A stretch of 64,000 nucleotides of DNA, taken from positions 16,724,312 to 16,788,311 of the forward strand of contig NC_036459.1 in the NCBI RefSeq assembly GCF_002775205.1, in the 5' to 3' direction. The notes beneath the pieces were generated by a model. It searched no databases. It saw only the letters and a program-made list of their open reading frames with translations, and had not been told where the DNA came from. Both the position numbers and the translations under genes were made by a program. The number at the start of each line of letters is the position of its first letter. Within the stretch, counting starts at the first letter, position 1. The DNA is from Xiphophorus maculatus. Taxonomy: Eukaryota; Chordata; Actinopteri; Cyprinodontiformes; Poeciliidae. Positions 1-9,210 of this stretch are shown here, one piece after another.

Positions 1-486
1 ACCCTGGTTTGGACCATTATTTACAACTATAGAGTCTATGGCTCCCGCCGTATCTTTGTAAAAAAGACCTGCGCTAAATTGGCTTCTCAGCATATCTTGA
101 GAGAAATTAAGTAAAGTTTCAATCACTGCCCTGTAAGGGTGGGTGGAACTCGACTGAGATATCAGACGGTCTCCCAACGTGACGTCGCATTGGGAAAATA
201 TTGTGTTAAGAGGATAATTAATTAATCCCACAGCAGCGTCATTAGCCAGGTTGCTACCATCGGCGTTGGTGATCTTGATGCGTAGATGAAGCAGGGTGTC
301 GTTTAAGTCCAGATATTTCTCTCCTCCCGGGATCATAAATTCGATAGGACCGTTGTCCGTAAGAGCCGACAGTGGCAAAATTTCAGTGTAGACCTTATCC
401 TCTATAGATAGCTGGGTCATAGGGGCTGAAAATAAATCTAACTCGGCTAAAGGGCATTCCGGTGATTTGTGATGCAAAAGAGCCAT
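1..486 (-). CDS. Polinton major capsid protein, N-terminal part (cut by window edge)
   Basis: An uninterrupted reading frame starts at the ATG at 486-484 and runs off the left edge, giving about 162 residues. The sequence has the look of the widespread family annotated in animals as 'uncharacterized protein F54H12.2-like', which is the double jelly-roll major capsid protein of Polintons. Recognisable parts are an early LFSAPMTQLSIED-like segment, a P-G-G-E-K-Y-L-D-L segment and an N-A-D-G segment about 75 residues in. The start lies 3 nt downstream of the stop codon of the preceding gene, so the two are packed as in an operon-like late virion cluster. No frameshift or stop is seen in the visible part. 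Family assignment is from pattern recognition; the C-terminal jelly roll is outside the window. Confidence 0.82.
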   Translation of the reverse strand, partial: MALLHHKSPECPLAELDLFSAPMTQLSIEDKVYTEILPLSALTDNGPIEFMIPGGEKYLDLNDTLLHLRIKITNADGSNLANDAAVGLINYPLNTIFSQCDVTLGDRLISQSSSTHPYRAVIETLLNFSQDMLRSQFSAGLFYKDTAGAIDSIVVNNGPNQG

Positions 487-489
487 GTT

Positions 490-927
490 TTATTGAAATA
501 TATCTTTGCTAGGAACAGAGTTCCTCGCTTTAGCCTTCCTTCTCCCATTTGATTTCTTTCGCTTCAGTGCTCTACGTATTTGTAAGTTATGCGCACGCTC
601 TCCCGGTGGGCGCGTCCTTGCTCTTATTGACAGAACCATAATTCCTGACCCTTCTTGACCCTCTTTAGAACCAGATATTTTATTCATAGCTTTGCCTAGA
701 ACATCCGTGGCAATATTGGCTGCTGCTCTTTTTAAGTGAGGTTTAGCCAGGGCGAAACCTGATTTGACTAGGGGCGACACAAATCTGAATAATCTTGAGA
801 ATACCGCCCCTATACCTCTGCCGTACATCACCGGCGCCCCATAGAAACCAGGTAACGCGCCCCCTACCTGGTTATGGTAATAATGTACAAACCGGTGAGG
901 ATCATCTCTCAGATTTATTTGACTCAT
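490..927 (-). CDS. Small basic virion protein of the Polinton (pX/pVI-like)
   Basis: A 145-aa protein from the ATG at 927. The N-terminal third is rich in Gly, Tyr and Phe. A middle segment (about residues 40-80) could form amphipathic helices (F-S-R-L-F-R-F-V-S-P-L-V-K), followed by a Gly/Ser linker. The last 30 residues are dense in Arg/Lys (RRALKRKKSNGRRKAKAR). Such proteins lie next to the capsid genes in Polintons/adintoviruses and are compared with adenovirus core or membrane-lytic proteins. Residues M-Y-G-R-G (about 34-38) fit the adenain consensus (M/I/L)-x-G-x-G, which suggests processing by the element's protease. It lies between the minor and major capsid genes. The exact homology (core protein versus membrane-active protein) is not settled from sequence alone. 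Confidence 0.68.
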   Translation of the reverse strand: MSQINLRDDPHRFVHYYHNQVGGALPGFYGAPVMYGRGIGAVFSRLFRFVSPLVKSGFALAKPHLKRAAANIATDVLGKAMNKISGSKEGQEGSGIMVLSIRARTRPPGERAHNLQIRRALKRKKSNGRRKAKARNSVPSKDIFQ

Positions 928-1025
928 GTTACCCCTGATTTATACAGTTCTTCTCTTAAGGTAAATACTCTCTTTCACGCTGCGAGGGTGAGCCCGTATG
1001 AATGATCACCTTATCATCAGCCGTA

Positions 1026-1032
1026 TTTTATA
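1026..1032 (-). promoter_or_regulatory. TATA-like box upstream of the small virion protein gene
   Basis: The minus strand reads TATAAAA about 95 nt upstream of the ATG at 927, inside the 136-bp gap after the minor capsid gene. A second TATAAAT lies nearer the start codon (around 940). These may serve the capsid gene pair. This rests on motif match only. Confidence 0.35.
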
Positions 1033-1063
1033 CGAATGTTTCTCATCAAAGTTCATACAGTTA

Positions 1064-1784
1064 TTATCTCAGGCTTCCTCGTGACCTCACAGGTCGAAAA
1101 TGCAATTTCACGTTTGCCTTTCCATAGGTGAAATCTATCGGAACGTTCTGGTCTGATTTCAGTTCTATTTGAATAGATTCGATATGTTTCCGCGCCACAG
1201 GAAGATAATCGGGGGGATTAAAGGTTTGAGTGATCATATCACCGAATTTACCGTCCACTTTAACCGTACGCAGCAAAGGAGCATAACTATCCCCCACTAT
1301 TTGCTGTTCGACCACGTCGCTGTAACAATAAATCATGTAAAATCCTGCTTGCATGTCCATTGGTTGAGAAGCTTTTCTATCAAAAGTTAACCATTTTCCA
1401 GGTTCCATGCCGAGCATGTAAGCAATCGGAGCATGAAAACGTATTTGATATTGTCCTCCTACTTGAAAGAATACTTTATTTACAAACGTGTAAATCGGTT
1501 CAAAGTAAATGTCAGATTTTATTGCTCTAAGGACAGTTTCGATTTCTCCAACCAGATGTGTCGCGTTTTTGTAGTATCCGTGAGTAATACTTTCCCGAAA
1601 CACCTTTTTCACTTTTCTATCCCTCCATTCAAAGTAAGCTAATTCTTCCGGGACATTATACCAGGTATGAGGATAAGAAATCTCTGTCAAGGCAACTTGC
1701 CAGGAACCTTCTAAATTAATATGCTGTGCTAAATTCACACGAAAACTTGAAATGGTATTATCCTTAAAAACATTTAAACCCGCG
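1064..1784 (-). pseudogene. Polinton minor capsid (penton-like) protein, main part, 5' end cut off by BEL/Pao insertion
   Basis: An open frame of about 240 codons runs from the retrotransposon junction at 1784 to a TAA at 1066-1064. It contains the block typical of Polinton minor capsid proteins: W-Q-V-A-L-T-E-I-S-Y-P-H-T-W-Y near the start and a C-terminal Y-G-K-x-x-V-K-L-H-F-R-P motif. The protein is a single jelly-roll that should build the capsid vertices. No proper ATG precedes the first conserved block. The missing start and first 18 or so codons lie beyond the BEL/Pao element at 9118-9172, in a matching frame, and the target-site duplication CCGCG is at both junctions. The gene is therefore disrupted by the insertion rather than decayed; I see no other stop or frameshift in it. 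Confidence 0.8.
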
Positions 1785-2222
1785 TGTTACGGCTACTCTT
1801 GGATTTTAACAAAAATCAAAAATCAAAAGGTGCCAGAGTAGTTTCTAGGAGGAGGGTTTTCCGACTCATCCAAAACAAAGCATTCGCGGAAAGTTTTCTG
1901 GTGGCAAACGGTGACTTTCTCAATGTACAAAAATAACAGAAACACTCTCCGAGTTGACTTTCCAAAAAATGTAAAATTAAACTTTATTTGGTGCGGTGGA
2001 AAAACTATTTCACCCCTCGCTCCTTAACCAAACAATCAGATGCCCTGCAGCAGCTGCTTCCGCTGCCTAATCACAGCAGGAGGCCACCTGATAAGGAGGA
2101 GGGTCTAAACAAAACAAATAAATAAACAAGTTACAATAGATATATTATTTATATAAATTTAGATCTGTAGCCCTAAGACATTAGCAAAAATAAATTAATC
2201 CAATTCTTAATAGGCTCCAACA
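1785..2222 (-). repeat. BEL/Pao 3' LTR
   Basis: 438 bp, TGTTAC on the left and CCAACA on the right of the plus strand (so TGTTGG...GTAACA in element orientation). It matches the LTR at 8680-9117, with one difference seen (T here versus C there, in GCAT/CTCGCGG, near 1890 and 8786). A sequence reading GGGGCCGGGA on the minus strand lies directly next to it at 2223-2232 and serves as the polypurine tract. Confidence 0.95.
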
Positions 2223-2434
2223 TCCCGGCCCCAAATTGTTAGCCTTAGCAAAGTAACAATTTACAAAAATAGTATTCATAGGAGCCTAGTATCTAGCAAA
2301 AACATGACAGAAATTCAATTATGATCTTTAAAAATCAATGTTCATAATCCTTTTGTCTATGTATGTTATCTAGAGCCTCTCAACATTTCTAATGCTTAAA
2401 GCAGTCCATAGTAAATATTAGAAAGTCTTTTATT
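2223..2434 (-). other. BEL/Pao 3' untranslated region with polypurine tract
   Basis: 212 bp between the gag-pol stop and the 3' LTR. The purine-rich run TTTGGGGCCGGGA (minus strand, about 2223-2235) touches the LTR and is the expected primer for plus-strand DNA synthesis. The rest is AT-rich and shows no gene. Confidence 0.75.
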
Positions 2435-5400
2435 TCATCCTGCTGCCTCCATTAAAAGACAGAGCTTATCTATTGGTCGCTGGATAACATTGGCTTTGGT
2501 TTTAACCAAAACACTTCTAACAAAGCCTTTGGCATCTGGAAAAGTCTTCATAACACGGCCCATTGTCCATGCGCTCCTTGGTGCCGAGTTATCCACAATA
2601 ACAACCAGATCTCCAGGGCTGAAGTTCCTCTTTCTGCTGTTCCACTTGCTTCGTTCTTGCATGAGTGGGAGATACTCCCTTATCCAACGTCTCCAGAAAA
2701 GATCTGCAAGATACTGTGCTTGTCTCCATCTTCTTCTTGAATATTGATCCGTTTTGTCAAAGACTCCTGGTGGTATGGTTGCTTTCCCTTTCAGCTGGAG
2801 TAAATGGTTTGGTGTTAGTGGTTCTAAGTCATTGGGGTCATTTGACACTGAAGTTATTGGCCTGTCATTTAGGATGGCTTCTACTTCACATAGTGCTGTT
2901 GACAGGGTTTCATCGTCCAGTGTTTGTTCCTTTAGAATAGATGTGAGGGTCTTTTTGATTAGACGTATTAGTCTTTCCCAGACTCCACCGTGGTGAGCCC
3001 CATAAGGAGGGTTAAAAATCCATTTTATTCCCTCTACTAAAAGAGCCTTTTGGATTTTCTGATGATTTAGCTCTCTTAATGCTTCTTGTAGTTCCTTTTG
3101 TGCTCCCACAAAGTTTGTCCCGCAGTCTGTTCTGATGCTCATCATTGATCCTCTTCTGCAGATGAATCTGCGTATAGCATTTATGCACGAGTCTGTGGTT
3201 AAGAAATTGGCCATCTCCAGGTGGACAGCTCGACTCACCAGACAGGTGAATATGACTCCCCATCGTTTCACCTGAGCTCGTCCCCTTTTTACTTCAATAG
3301 GACCAAAGTAGTCAATGCCAACATGACTAAAAGGAGGTAGGTCTGGAAATAAACGGTCCTCAGGAAGGTCCGACATCTTCTGTTCACCAGGTTTTGCCTG
3401 TATGCGTCTACAGAATACACAGCTCTTGATAATTTTTCTAGCTAAAGAGTTTGCATGTGGGAGCCAGAATTTCTGCCTTAGCTTGGAGAGCATGTGGCTC
3501 CTTCCTGAATGTCCAACTTGGTGATGAATTTGTTGTAAGATGAGGTTAGATATATGTGAACCTTTAGGTAAAATGATCGGGTTTTTCTGGTGGATTGGCA
3601 TTGTACTTTTATTTATCCTGCCGCCAACTCTCAAAATGCTACCATCAAGCATCGGATCCAGTTTGAGGATGGTACTTCTTGAACTAAGAGGTTTGCCTTG
3701 TTCCAAGTAAGTAAATTCACAGTCAAAGTAGCGTTTTTGTTCAAAACAAATTATAGCTTTCTCTGCATTTTGCATGTCCTCCACTGACAGGTTGTGGGTT
3801 TCATGTTGATTTTTCAGCTTTTTCATCACTCCTGAAGACAGGTGAGTTTGACTTTTTCTTTGCTGGCTTAGCAGTAGAAGATGTCTTTTCACTTTTAATA
3901 TCCAGGCTACCGCCTTCTGAAGTTTGTTCCATGATGAATGATACTTGATTAGCTTGCATACTGGATGTTGATCCTCCACTATCACACTGTTGATTGTGAT
4001 CTCCTTTCTCACCTCAGGATCGTTTGCTGGTATTTCTTCCAGACCTTCTGTGTGCCTCGGCCATGTTCTTTTTTCTCTGCTGAGATATTCTGGACCGGTC
4101 AGCCATTTTGAACTTATGAAAGATTCCACATAAAGCCCTCTTGATGCGTCGTCGGCTGGGTTGACTTTTGAACTTATGTATCTCCACTGGCTGGTGTGGG
4201 AGAGGTCATGGATTACTGCAATCCTGTTGGATACAAAAGTGTGAAATCTTTTCGTTTGATTGTGAATATATTTCAACACAGATGTACTATCTGTCCAGAA
4301 AGTTGAATCTGTAAGTGGTAATTGCAGCTCTTTCTTTAGCATTCGATCCACTTTTACAGCCAATGTTGCTACTGTGAGTTCCAGTCTGGGTATGGTCATC
4401 TGCTTTAGAGGTGCCACTCTAGCTTTTCCAAATATGAAGCAGACATGGATTTGACCTTGGTGATTTGATAATCTGAGGTAGCTTACTGTACCATAGCCTG
4501 ACTCACTTGCATCACAAAAGTGATGCAATTCAGCGGTTTCCACAGGATCAAAGTTTTCAGGCTTTATGCACCTTGCAACTTGAAAGTCATGTAGCAGATT
4601 TAACTCCTTGAGCCATCTTTGCCAAGGCTTTGCATATTCCTGGGGAATCACATGATCCCATCCATATTTGGTTTTGCAGAGTTCTTGGAGTAATTGTTTG
4701 GCTTTCAGGACAAAAGGAGAAAGAAATCCTAATGGGTCATATACTGAACTCACTGTGGAGAGTATACCTCTTCTGGTAGCAGGTCGACTCCTGATGGTTA
4801 CTTTAAAGCTGAAGGTGTCACTGAGAGTGTCCCAGTGGAGTCCAAGTGCAGACTCAACTGTTATTTGTTCTTTCAGCTTTTCTTTGTCCAGGTCTAGTTC
4901 CTTAAATGCTCCAGCTCTGTGATGTTCAGGGATGCTTGCCAGCACTTCATGGTTGTTGCTGACCCATTTTGTTAATGTGAAACCTCCCTCACTGCATATT
5001 TTGGTGAGATCTGTGACAAGCTTCATTGCCTGATTTACCGTTGCCACTGATCGGAGGCAATCGTCCACATAAAAGTTACTTTTAATGGTTTCGATAACCT
5101 CATCGGAATAATGCTTCTGGTTGTCAGTAGCAGTTTGACGCAGAGCAAAATTAGCGATGCTTGGGGATGATACAGAGCCAAAGAGGTGAACTTTCATCCT
5201 GTAAACCTCCAGAGGTTTGTTAATGTTCCCTTCTGGCCACCACAGAAACCTCAGGACATCTCTGTCTTTCTCATCCACACAGACTTGATAAAACATTGCC
5301 TCAATGTCTGCCATTACTGCGATTGGTTCTTGGCGAAACCTTAGCAGTACCCCAATAAGGGTGTTTGTTAAATCAGGCCCTTGGAGGAGCTCCTTGTTCA

Positions 5401-8299
5401 GAGAGGTTCCTTGATATGAGGATGTACAGTCAAACACCACCCTCAGTTTGTGCTTTCGCTTATGGTAGACACCATGATGTGGAATGTACCAGACATGTCC
5501 ATCCTCCCTGCAAAGCTGCTCAAATGGAACCTTTTCTGCATAGCCCCTTTTCAAAATGTCCTCCATAAATGATGTGTATTCTTCTGCATACATCCTATCC
5601 TTCTTAAACCTTTTCATAAGGTGCTGTGTGCGTTCCTTAACCATTTTATAGTTATCAGGCATAACTTTGTCTTTATTTCTGAAAGGAAGTGGTAGGTGAT
5701 AGTGTCCATCTTTAATATACAATGAGCCAGAAGCAATCTCCATAAAACACTTATCCTCAACAGACATCTCAATTTTCTCCTCATAGAAGTTCTCAGAGAA
5801 ATCCTGGTTATATTGTCTGATGAGCAGATCCTTCAATTCAGTAACAGAAATTCTGTTACTTGACACTGCAATAGGCCCAGCATATTCTGCGGTACTATCA
5901 ACACCAACTGGTCCGGTTACCACCCATCCAAGTACAGTTTCCACTGCGTATGGTCCATTATCATGACTATTTATTATTTTCCATGGCTCTAATGCTCGAG
6001 GAATGTCAGTTCCAATGAGGAGTTCAATGTCTGCCTCAATTTTCTTTAAATGGACACCCCTGAGATGAGGCCACATCTCCAGATCAGCTTGTGTGATGAT
6101 GTTTTCTTTTGAGACAGGTATTTTATCCTGTGTGTAAACCTTCGGCAGGTCCAAGTATGTACAGCCCTTCAAATCTCCCACCTCTAGTCCTCTAACCTCA
6201 TAGGTTTCTGCAGGCTTTTCCTGTCCCATTGTTCGCAGAAGTATCTCTGTTTTGCGTCCTTTCAAATTTAGTCGGTTCATCAATCTTGCAGTACAAAACG
6301 TTGCAGTGCTGCCCGGGTCAAGGAAAGCATAGGTCTGAATATATTTGTCCCCTTTTGCCACCTTAACTCGGACAGGAACAATTGCAAGTGCACATTTTCT
6401 CCCGGCCCCGGTTGAGTCACCTGCTGAAACAAGAGCACTGCTTATGGGAGTTTCTTCAATCTCAGTTTGACTGTCCTGCTTTGACACTTTGGCACTTTTA
6501 ATATGGAGTACTGTTGGATGTCTCATTTGACAAACTTGACACATTAGTCTCCTCTTACAATTTTTGCTTAAATGACCTTTTCGTAGGCAACCAAAGCAAT
6601 ATCCGTGACTTCTCAAAAATTCAACTTTACTATCATGTGACTCTGTTTTAAAATGCAAACAGTCAGTTAAGTTGTGTTTTCCTTCGCAAAATCCACAGTG
6701 AGGGATAATGGGACTGGGTGTGGTTTCAGGAGGTGGTGGAGGCAAAACTGATTGCTTTAAAGCACATCCTGTATTCTCGGTAACTATTGATGTTGCAAAG
6801 CTGCTGTTTTTACCTCTTATTGATTTTAGTTCACCTTTGCCTCTTGGGAATGTTTTTTTGGTTGTTGTTTGGTCTTGAATGTCTCCAAACAAAGGATCCA
6901 AAAGCATGTTAGCATGATTTTCCACAAACTCAACAAGATGTTTAAATCTGACTCTCCTGCCAGTTTTCTGTTGTATTTCATAAGCTGTGGTTCGCCATCT
7001 TTCTCGCAGTTTATAAGGTAGTTTGGATGCTAGCAGCCTTAAGTTTGATGGGATTTCAAGGTCCTCTATGTACTGTAAATCTTGCATTACATTACAACAT
7101 CCTCTCAAATACATTGCATATGCATACAGCATTTTTCCATCCTCAGCTTTAATTGCTGGCCAGTTCAAGGCTTTATCCAAATAAGCTCCAGAAACTTTAA
7201 TTTCATTTCCAAAGTGCTCCTTTAAAAGTTGTTTAGCTTCTCTGTAGCCTCTACTTCCTTCCATATGTAAGCAGCTGCGAACCAAATCTCTTGGCAAACC
7301 AGATGTAAATTGTTCTAGATAATACAGTCTGTCTTTATCATTTTTAGTCCTGTCTTCAATTAATTGTTCAAATGCATGAACAAAAGACTGGTATTTTAAT
7401 GGGTTACCATCAAACACAGAAATATTTCTCGGAGGTAACAAAGACAGGTTTTGCTGGCTGACAATGAGTTCTGCTATGTCATTTTGTCTTTGAATAACAA
7501 CATTAAAATTGTCATTAGCAGCAGTAACAGCCACATCTGGGTAATCTTGTACAGTTTGAGATGCATTATGATCATAAGTTGCAGCTTCAGTTTCACTTTC
7601 AGTGGGATTCTTATTTTGAGGTTTATTCTCTGCTGTGCTTAAACCCCTGGGAGAAGATGTACATCTCTCAAAAATAGTCCGTTGAAGTGGAGTTTTTGGT
7701 ATAGCACCTAGCTGCATAAATTCCACATTGCCCTCTATCGACTCTGGTTCTTGATGAGAGCTATAATATTCATTCATACCATCACCTAAAGATGGTTTCT
7801 GGTCCACCTCATCACTTTGCAAGGTCTTTATTTTAGCGGTTGATGCTGCAAGATCAGCTTCTAGCTCAATTCGCTCCATCTTTAACTTCAATTTTGCTTC
7901 CTCCATTTGCAAAGCATGTTTCTCTTTCAAGGCAGCTACTCGTGCCAGTGCAGCAGCCTGTTCTGCTTTGGCCTTTTTTAACTCTGAAGAGACTGAGGAA
8001 GATCTGGATGCTGATGATCTTATGGAAGAAGAGGATTTTGATTTCTGTGATACATTGGATATGCTGTCAGATGGTCTGATTGTTGATTGTACAATGTCTT
8101 TTTTCCATGTTTCGACATCGTTCAAAAAATAATTTAGGTTAGTTAGTCGAGGCTCAAACCAATCATCGTAATCATTTTCTTTTTCTTCCTCTGATAAGAG
8201 CTCTTGAACTAACTTATGAGCATTTCTAAACTCAACCACAGCTTCCTTAAATGCTTGCACTGATTCATTGACTGCATCAACATTTCCTGCATCCGACAT
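2435..8299 (-). CDS. BEL/Pao gag-pol polyprotein
   Basis: About 1954 residues from the ATG at 8299-8297 to TGA at 2437-2435. Domains in order (approximate residues): charged coiled-coil-like gag start (1-180); DUF1759-type gag region (280-440); zinc knuckle C-x2-C-x4-H-x4-C around 568, flanked by further Cys/His pairs; aspartic protease with D-P-G-S near 660; reverse transcriptase with YVDD near 1079; RNase H with F-C-D-A-S near 1264 and W-T-D-S; zinc-binding H-H-C-C and integrase core with D (G-I-D-Y-F-G-P, 1662), D (R-T-D-C-G-T-N, 1725) and E (V-W-E-R-L, 1772); C-terminal DUF5641-like domain. All catalytic residues I can name are present, so the enzymes look intact. The N-terminus may be shortened, because the same frame continues upstream but is stopped by TAA at 8314-8312. 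Confidence 0.93.
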   Translation of the reverse strand: MSDAGNVDAVNESVQAFKEAVVEFRNAHKLVQELLSEEEKENDYDDWFEPRLTNLNYFLNDVETWKKDIVQSTIRPSDSISNVSQKSKSSSSIRSSASRSSSVSSELKKAKAEQAAALARVAALKEKHALQMEEAKLKLKMERIELEADLAASTAKIKTLQSDEVDQKPSLGDGMNEYYSSHQEPESIEGNVEFMQLGAIPKTPLQRTIFERCTSSPRGLSTAENKPQNKNPTESETEAATYDHNASQTVQDYPDVAVTAANDNFNVVIQRQNDIAELIVSQQNLSLLPPRNISVFDGNPLKYQSFVHAFEQLIEDRTKNDKDRLYYLEQFTSGLPRDLVRSCLHMEGSRGYREAKQLLKEHFGNEIKVSGAYLDKALNWPAIKAEDGKMLYAYAMYLRGCCNVMQDLQYIEDLEIPSNLRLLASKLPYKLRERWRTTAYEIQQKTGRRVRFKHLVEFVENHANMLLDPLFGDIQDQTTTKKTFPRGKGELKSIRGKNSSFATSIVTENTGCALKQSVLPPPPPETTPSPIIPHCGFCEGKHNLTDCLHFKTESHDSKVEFLRSHGYCFGCLRKGHLSKNCKRRLMCQVCQMRHPTVLHIKSAKVSKQDSQTEIEETPISSALVSAGDSTGAGRKCALAIVPVRVKVAKGDKYIQTYAFLDPGSTATFCTARLMNRLNLKGRKTEILLRTMGQEKPAETYEVRGLEVGDLKGCTYLDLPKVYTQDKIPVSKENIITQADLEMWPHLRGVHLKKIEADIELLIGTDIPRALEPWKIINSHDNGPYAVETVLGWVVTGPVGVDSTAEYAGPIAVSSNRISVTELKDLLIRQYNQDFSENFYEEKIEMSVEDKCFMEIASGSLYIKDGHYHLPLPFRNKDKVMPDNYKMVKERTQHLMKRFKKDRMYAEEYTSFMEDILKRGYAEKVPFEQLCREDGHVWYIPHHGVYHKRKHKLRVVFDCTSSYQGTSLNKELLQGPDLTNTLIGVLLRFRQEPIAVMADIEAMFYQVCVDEKDRDVLRFLWWPEGNINKPLEVYRMKVHLFGSVSSPSIANFALRQTATDNQKHYSDEVIETIKSNFYVDDCLRSVATVNQAMKLVTDLTKICSEGGFTLTKWVSNNHEVLASIPEHHRAGAFKELDLDKEKLKEQITVESALGLHWDTLSDTFSFKVTIRSRPATRRGILSTVSSVYDPLGFLSPFVLKAKQLLQELCKTKYGWDHVIPQEYAKPWQRWLKELNLLHDFQVARCIKPENFDPVETAELHHFCDASESGYGTVSYLRLSNHQGQIHVCFIFGKARVAPLKQMTIPRLELTVATLAVKVDRMLKKELQLPLTDSTFWTDSTSVLKYIHNQTKRFHTFVSNRIAVIHDLSHTSQWRYISSKVNPADDASRGLYVESFISSKWLTGPEYLSREKRTWPRHTEGLEEIPANDPEVRKEITINSVIVEDQHPVCKLIKYHSSWNKLQKAVAWILKVKRHLLLLSQQRKSQTHLSSGVMKKLKNQHETHNLSVEDMQNAEKAIICFEQKRYFDCEFTYLEQGKPLSSRSTILKLDPMLDGSILRVGGRINKSTMPIHQKNPIILPKGSHISNLILQQIHHQVGHSGRSHMLSKLRQKFWLPHANSLARKIIKSCVFCRRIQAKPGEQKMSDLPEDRLFPDLPPFSHVGIDYFGPIEVKRGRAQVKRWGVIFTCLVSRAVHLEMANFLTTDSCINAIRRFICRRGSMMSIRTDCGTNFVGAQKELQEALRELNHQKIQKALLVEGIKWIFNPPYGAHHGGVWERLIRLIKKTLTSILKEQTLDDETLSTALCEVEAILNDRPITSVSNDPNDLEPLTPNHLLQLKGKATIPPGVFDKTDQYSRRRWRQAQYLADLFWRRWIREYLPLMQERSKWNSRKRNFSPGDLVVIVDNSAPRSAWTMGRVMKTFPDAKGFVRSVLVKTKANVIQRPIDKLCLLMEAAG

Positions 8300-8679
8300 C
8301 AAAGTCTTGATTTAATTAATCTTTCTAGTACAGGCACCCAGTCTGCCTCTGCGCGAAAGAACGCGCACCTTTAACATGTCCTCAGACGCAGGAGGAGTTT
8401 CAGGATCAGACATCGTTAATTATCACACAGATCCCTTCTCTTTCAAATAAGTTCATCAATAAGAATTCTTCTTTGCCACTGTCCTTTTTCAAAATCAACA
8501 ACTTTGCTTTCGGTAGTGATCCATAGTTTCTTTGTAGCGCAGCGGCGCTTTCATTCATAAACTTAATCAGCTGGTTGTACTCACGGCCCGCTGGCTGCTT
8601 TCTTTGTTCGTCTGCGAGTGATCCGCTGGATCCCCCAACTTTGCGTCTTTCATCAAGTCATCAGTGAAGTTTTTCCACT
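8300..8679 (-). other. BEL/Pao leader with primer-binding site region and interrupted upstream gag frame
   Basis: The leader lies between the 5' LTR and the gag-pol ATG. The minus strand has TGG two bases after the LTR end (about 8677-8675), where a tRNA primer would pair; I could not name the tRNA. A 33-codon frame starts at the ATG at 8413-8411 and ends at TAA 8314-8312, in the same frame as gag-pol and only four codons upstream of its ATG. It probably is the original gag N-terminus cut by a nonsense change, leaving initiation at 8299. The remaining leader shows no gene. Confidence 0.6.
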
Positions 8680-9117
8680 TGTTACGGCTACTCTTGGATT
8701 TTAACAAAAATCAAAAATCAAAAGGTGCCAGAGTAGTTTCTAGGAGGAGGGTTTTCCGACTCATCCAAAACAAAGCACTCGCGGAAAGTTTTCTGGTGGC
8801 AAACGGTGACTTTCTCAATGTACAAAAATAACAGAAACACTCTCCGAGTTGACTTTCCAAAAAATGTAAAATTAAACTTTATTTGGTGCGGTGGAAAAAC
8901 TATTTCACCCCTCGCTCCTTAACCAAACAATCAGATGCCCTGCAGCAGCTGCTTCCGCTGCCTAATCACAGCAGGAGGCCACCTGATAAGGAGGAGGGTC
9001 TAAACAAAACAAATAAATAAACAAGTTACAATAGATATATTATTTATATAAATTTAGATCTGTAGCCCTAAGACATTAGCAAAAATAAATTAATCCAATT
9101 CTTAATAGGCTCCAACA
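8680..9117 (-). repeat. BEL/Pao 5' LTR
   Basis: Direct copy of 1785-2222 with the same length and TG...CA ends. In element orientation it is the upstream LTR and should hold the promoter. The target duplication CCGCG follows at 9118-9122. Confidence 0.95.
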
Positions 9118-9172
9118 CCGCGTTTGAGGGTAAAGTAACGTAGAACCCTTCATTCTCTACCGAGCGCTCCAT
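9118..9172 (-). pseudogene. Polinton minor capsid gene, start codon and first codons (fragment)
   Basis: The minus strand has an ATG at 9172-9170 followed by 18 codons open to the BEL/Pao junction. The short peptide has the F-Y-V-T-L-P-S pattern that begins many Polinton minor capsid proteins. The frame matches the large fragment ending at 1784, and the CCGCG duplication is at both sides, so this is the separated 5' end of that gene. The 38 bp between it and the integrase stop at 9211 hold nothing else. Confidence 0.78.
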
Positions 9173-9210
9173 GATGTTGTGTCAGGTGTAAGATTTACTG
9201 CACGTGTCTT

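Larger units (their letters stand above)
1780..9122 (-). mobile_element. BEL/Pao LTR retrotransposon, near-complete, with 5-bp target-site duplication
   Basis: The element occupies 1785-9117 and is read on the minus strand. Its two LTRs are 438 bp each and begin and end TG...CA. They flank one long gag-pol frame with the Pao domain order: gag, zinc knuckle, aspartic protease, reverse transcriptase, RNase H, integrase. The host pentamer CCGCG is at both edges (1780-1784 and 9118-9122), the direct target duplication. I could find only one base difference between the LTRs, so the insertion is recent. One in-frame stop lies in the leader (8312-8314), so it may not be fully autonomous. It interrupts the Polinton minor capsid gene. 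Confidence 0.95.

Noticed and set aside
2490-8079. Plus-strand open frames opposite the BEL/Pao gag-pol
   Set aside because: Short frames in the shadow of a 1950-codon gene with clear domains on the other strand.
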